DNA of 64,000 bases from Roseomonas fluvialis (GTDB taxonomy: Bacteria > Pseudomonadota > Alphaproteobacteria > Acetobacterales > Acetobacteraceae). Below, in pieces: positions 62,877 to 64,000 of the stretch (position 1 is the first letter of the stretch; each line of letters opens with the position of its first letter). The position numbers and the translations under genes were made by a program. The notes under the pieces are model-generated. The model was not told the DNA's origin. It made no database searches and saw only the letters and a list, made by a program, of their open reading frames with translations. The stretch lies in contig NZ_AP025637.1 in NCBI RefSeq assembly GCF_022846615.1, positions 5,357,001 through 5,421,000 on the forward strand. Direction: 5' to 3'.

Positions 62877-63898
62877 CAGGCGATCTCCGTGAGCGACACG
62901 ACGCGCGCTTCTGCCGCGGAACGCCGCGCCGCGTCCAGGATGCGCGCAGGGGCCAGCGCGCCATCGCGCAGGTTGGCCTCGGGTCCGCGGCGGCTGCGCA
63001 CCGCCTCGAGAAAGGCGGCGAGTTCGGCGGCGACCACCTGCACCGGGTCGGCAGCGGGGATCGCGCATTCCTCGCGCGTGGCGTGGCGCGGCAGCCAAGC
63101 CCCGTTCGGCGCGGCTTCGTGGGACCCGCGGCGCAGCGCGAAGGTCTCGGCGGCGAAGTCGACTTCCGCCAGTGCGGCGCGGCCGGCGACGATAACCTCC
63201 TTGCGGGTCTCCGCCCCGGGCACCACGGCGTCGGGCCAGCGGCCGGGCAGCACGCAACCCGCTTCGATCAGCGCCGTGAGGCCGGAGGGGAAGATCAGCT
63301 GGATCACCGCCAGGTCCTCGCGCCCACGGCCGAGCGGGTCGGACAGTGTCGCGAAGACCCGCGCGGGGGTTTCGCCGGCGATCCAGGGCAGCAGATCGGC
63401 GAAATGCACTGCGTCGTTGAGCAGCGCGCCGGAATCGCCGCGCGCGCGTTTCACGCCGGAGAAGCGCGCTGCGAGGTGATGCAGCGCGCCGAACTCGCCC
63501 GCCGCGACCATGCGTCGCAGCGCCTGCGCCTTCGGATGGAAGCGGAAATACAGGCCGACCTGCGCGATGCGGCCTTCGCGTTCGGCCAGCGCGGCCAGTG
63601 CGGCGGACTCGGCGGCGGTCTCGGTCGCGGGCTTTTCCAGGAACAGGTCGCGACCCGCGCGCAGCACGGCGGTCGCGAGCGGCACGTGCGTCGGCACCGG
63701 CGTGGCGATGATGACGGCGTCGCTGACGGCGATGCCGGCCTCGATGCTATCGGCCACCGTGCAGCCGGTGGCGCGGGCCGCGGCAACGTCGGGGTCGAAC
63801 ACCGTCGGTGCCACGCCCAGGCTGCGCAGCGCCGCGACGTGCACGCGCCCGAAGGCACCGCAGCCGAGCAGCAGGAGGCGGGGCATCGCACGGTCCAT
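62876..63898 (-). CDS. Gfo/Idh/MocA-family oxidoreductase
   Basis: A 340-residue NAD(P)-dependent oxidoreductase. The Rossmann loop LLLLGCGAFGRVHVAAL is at the start, with the IIATPVPTHVP and the family hallmark EKPATETA (catalytic Lys). The C-terminal half contains GVKRARGDSGALLNDAVHF, with the His/Asp of the active site. It oxidises or reduces a sugar or cyclitol derivative. The start 63898 and the later ATG 63886 are both possible; the longer one was kept. It is the first gene of the operon; the window ends 102 bases upstream. Confidence 0.88.
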   Translation of the reverse strand: MDRAMPRLLLLGCGAFGRVHVAALRSLGVAPTVFDPDVAAARATGCTVADSIEAGIAVSDAVIIATPVPTHVPLATAVLRAGRDLFLEKPATETAAESAALAALAEREGRIAQVGLYFRFHPKAQALRRMVAAGEFGALHHLAARFSGVKRARGDSGALLNDAVHFADLLPWIAGETPARVFATLSDPLGRGREDLAVIQLIFPSGLTALIEAGCVLPGRWPDAVVPGAETRKEVIVAGRAALAEVDFAAETFALRRGSHEAAPNGAWLPRHATREECAIPAADPVQVVAAELAAFLEAVRSRRGPEANLRDGALAPARILDAARRSAAEARVVSLTEIA

Positions 63899-64000
63899 GC
63901 CGCCGAGTGGGCGGGTTGCGCGCCGGCGCGTCAAGCGGGCTTGGGGGACGCGACGGCGCACGCCGGGCGCTTGACGGCGCGCAACCCCCGGCGTGGCATT

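Overview
The window is about 64 kb of very GC-rich, gene-dense chromosomal DNA. Codons end mostly in G or C, and neighbouring genes often overlap by 1-4 bases (ATGA, GTGA or TGATG junctions). The gene content points to an alphaproteobacterium, probably Acetobacteraceae (Roseomonas-like). It includes Bug/TctC-type solute receptors, a bifunctional MaeB malic enzyme, GlnD, HrcA divergent from rph-rdgB, Tim44-like proteins, MltA, and waaA/lpxK. The taxon is an inference. I saw no rRNA, tRNA, CRISPR array, prophage or insertion sequence. No gene-free stretch exceeds about 280 bases.

Region 1 (1-6305, + strand) is metabolic. It holds the end of a TctC receptor, a GNAT acetyltransferase, a patatin-like lipase, an acetoacetate decarboxylase-family protein, a carboxymuconolactone decarboxylase-like protein, and a tight set of metallo-beta-lactamase-fold hydrolase, class II aldolase and MetX-like alpha/beta hydrolase.

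Region 2 (6360-18093, + strand) is the most unusual part. It encodes, in order, a type I secretion ABC transporter with a degenerate C39 domain, its HlyD-type adaptor, a 1,449-residue Thr-rich protein, and two TPR/O-GlcNAc-transferase-like (GT41/SPINDLY) glycosyltransferases. The Thr-rich protein is built from 180 consecutive octapeptides without a single register break. I infer a dedicated system that makes, O-glycosylates and exports a giant repeat protein. The repeat has a second-order period of 24 octads (192 residues, 576 bp), marked by acidic octads flanked by arginine octads. The 5' leader can form an 11-bp stem that covers the Shine-Dalgarno sequence.

Region 3 (18074-33793) is mostly housekeeping: DUF488, maeB, an exported lipase-like hydrolase, a peptide-type ABC solute receptor, a VOC protein, mutS, glnD, hrcA, rph, rdgB and a LOG-family protein. 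Region 4 (33902-40887) is accessory metabolism and regulation: a second peptide-type receptor with RraA-like and small secreted proteins, a GNAT protein, an XRE-cupin regulator next to a perfect palindrome, a TctC receptor, and a TetR/NAD-epimerase pair. Region 5 (40969-47554) carries mltA, two Tim44-like proteins, a histidine phosphatase and a tandem pair of unrecognised proteins with faint EAL-like C-termini. Region 6 (47746-63898) holds an alpha/beta hydrolase with an RraA-like protein, a lipid kinase, a metallophosphoesterase with a GT4 glycosyltransferase, trxA, an RND efflux pump with adaptor, a DUF374 acyltransferase followed by waaA and lpxK (Kdo/lipid A), and a three-gene catabolic operon that runs to the window edge.
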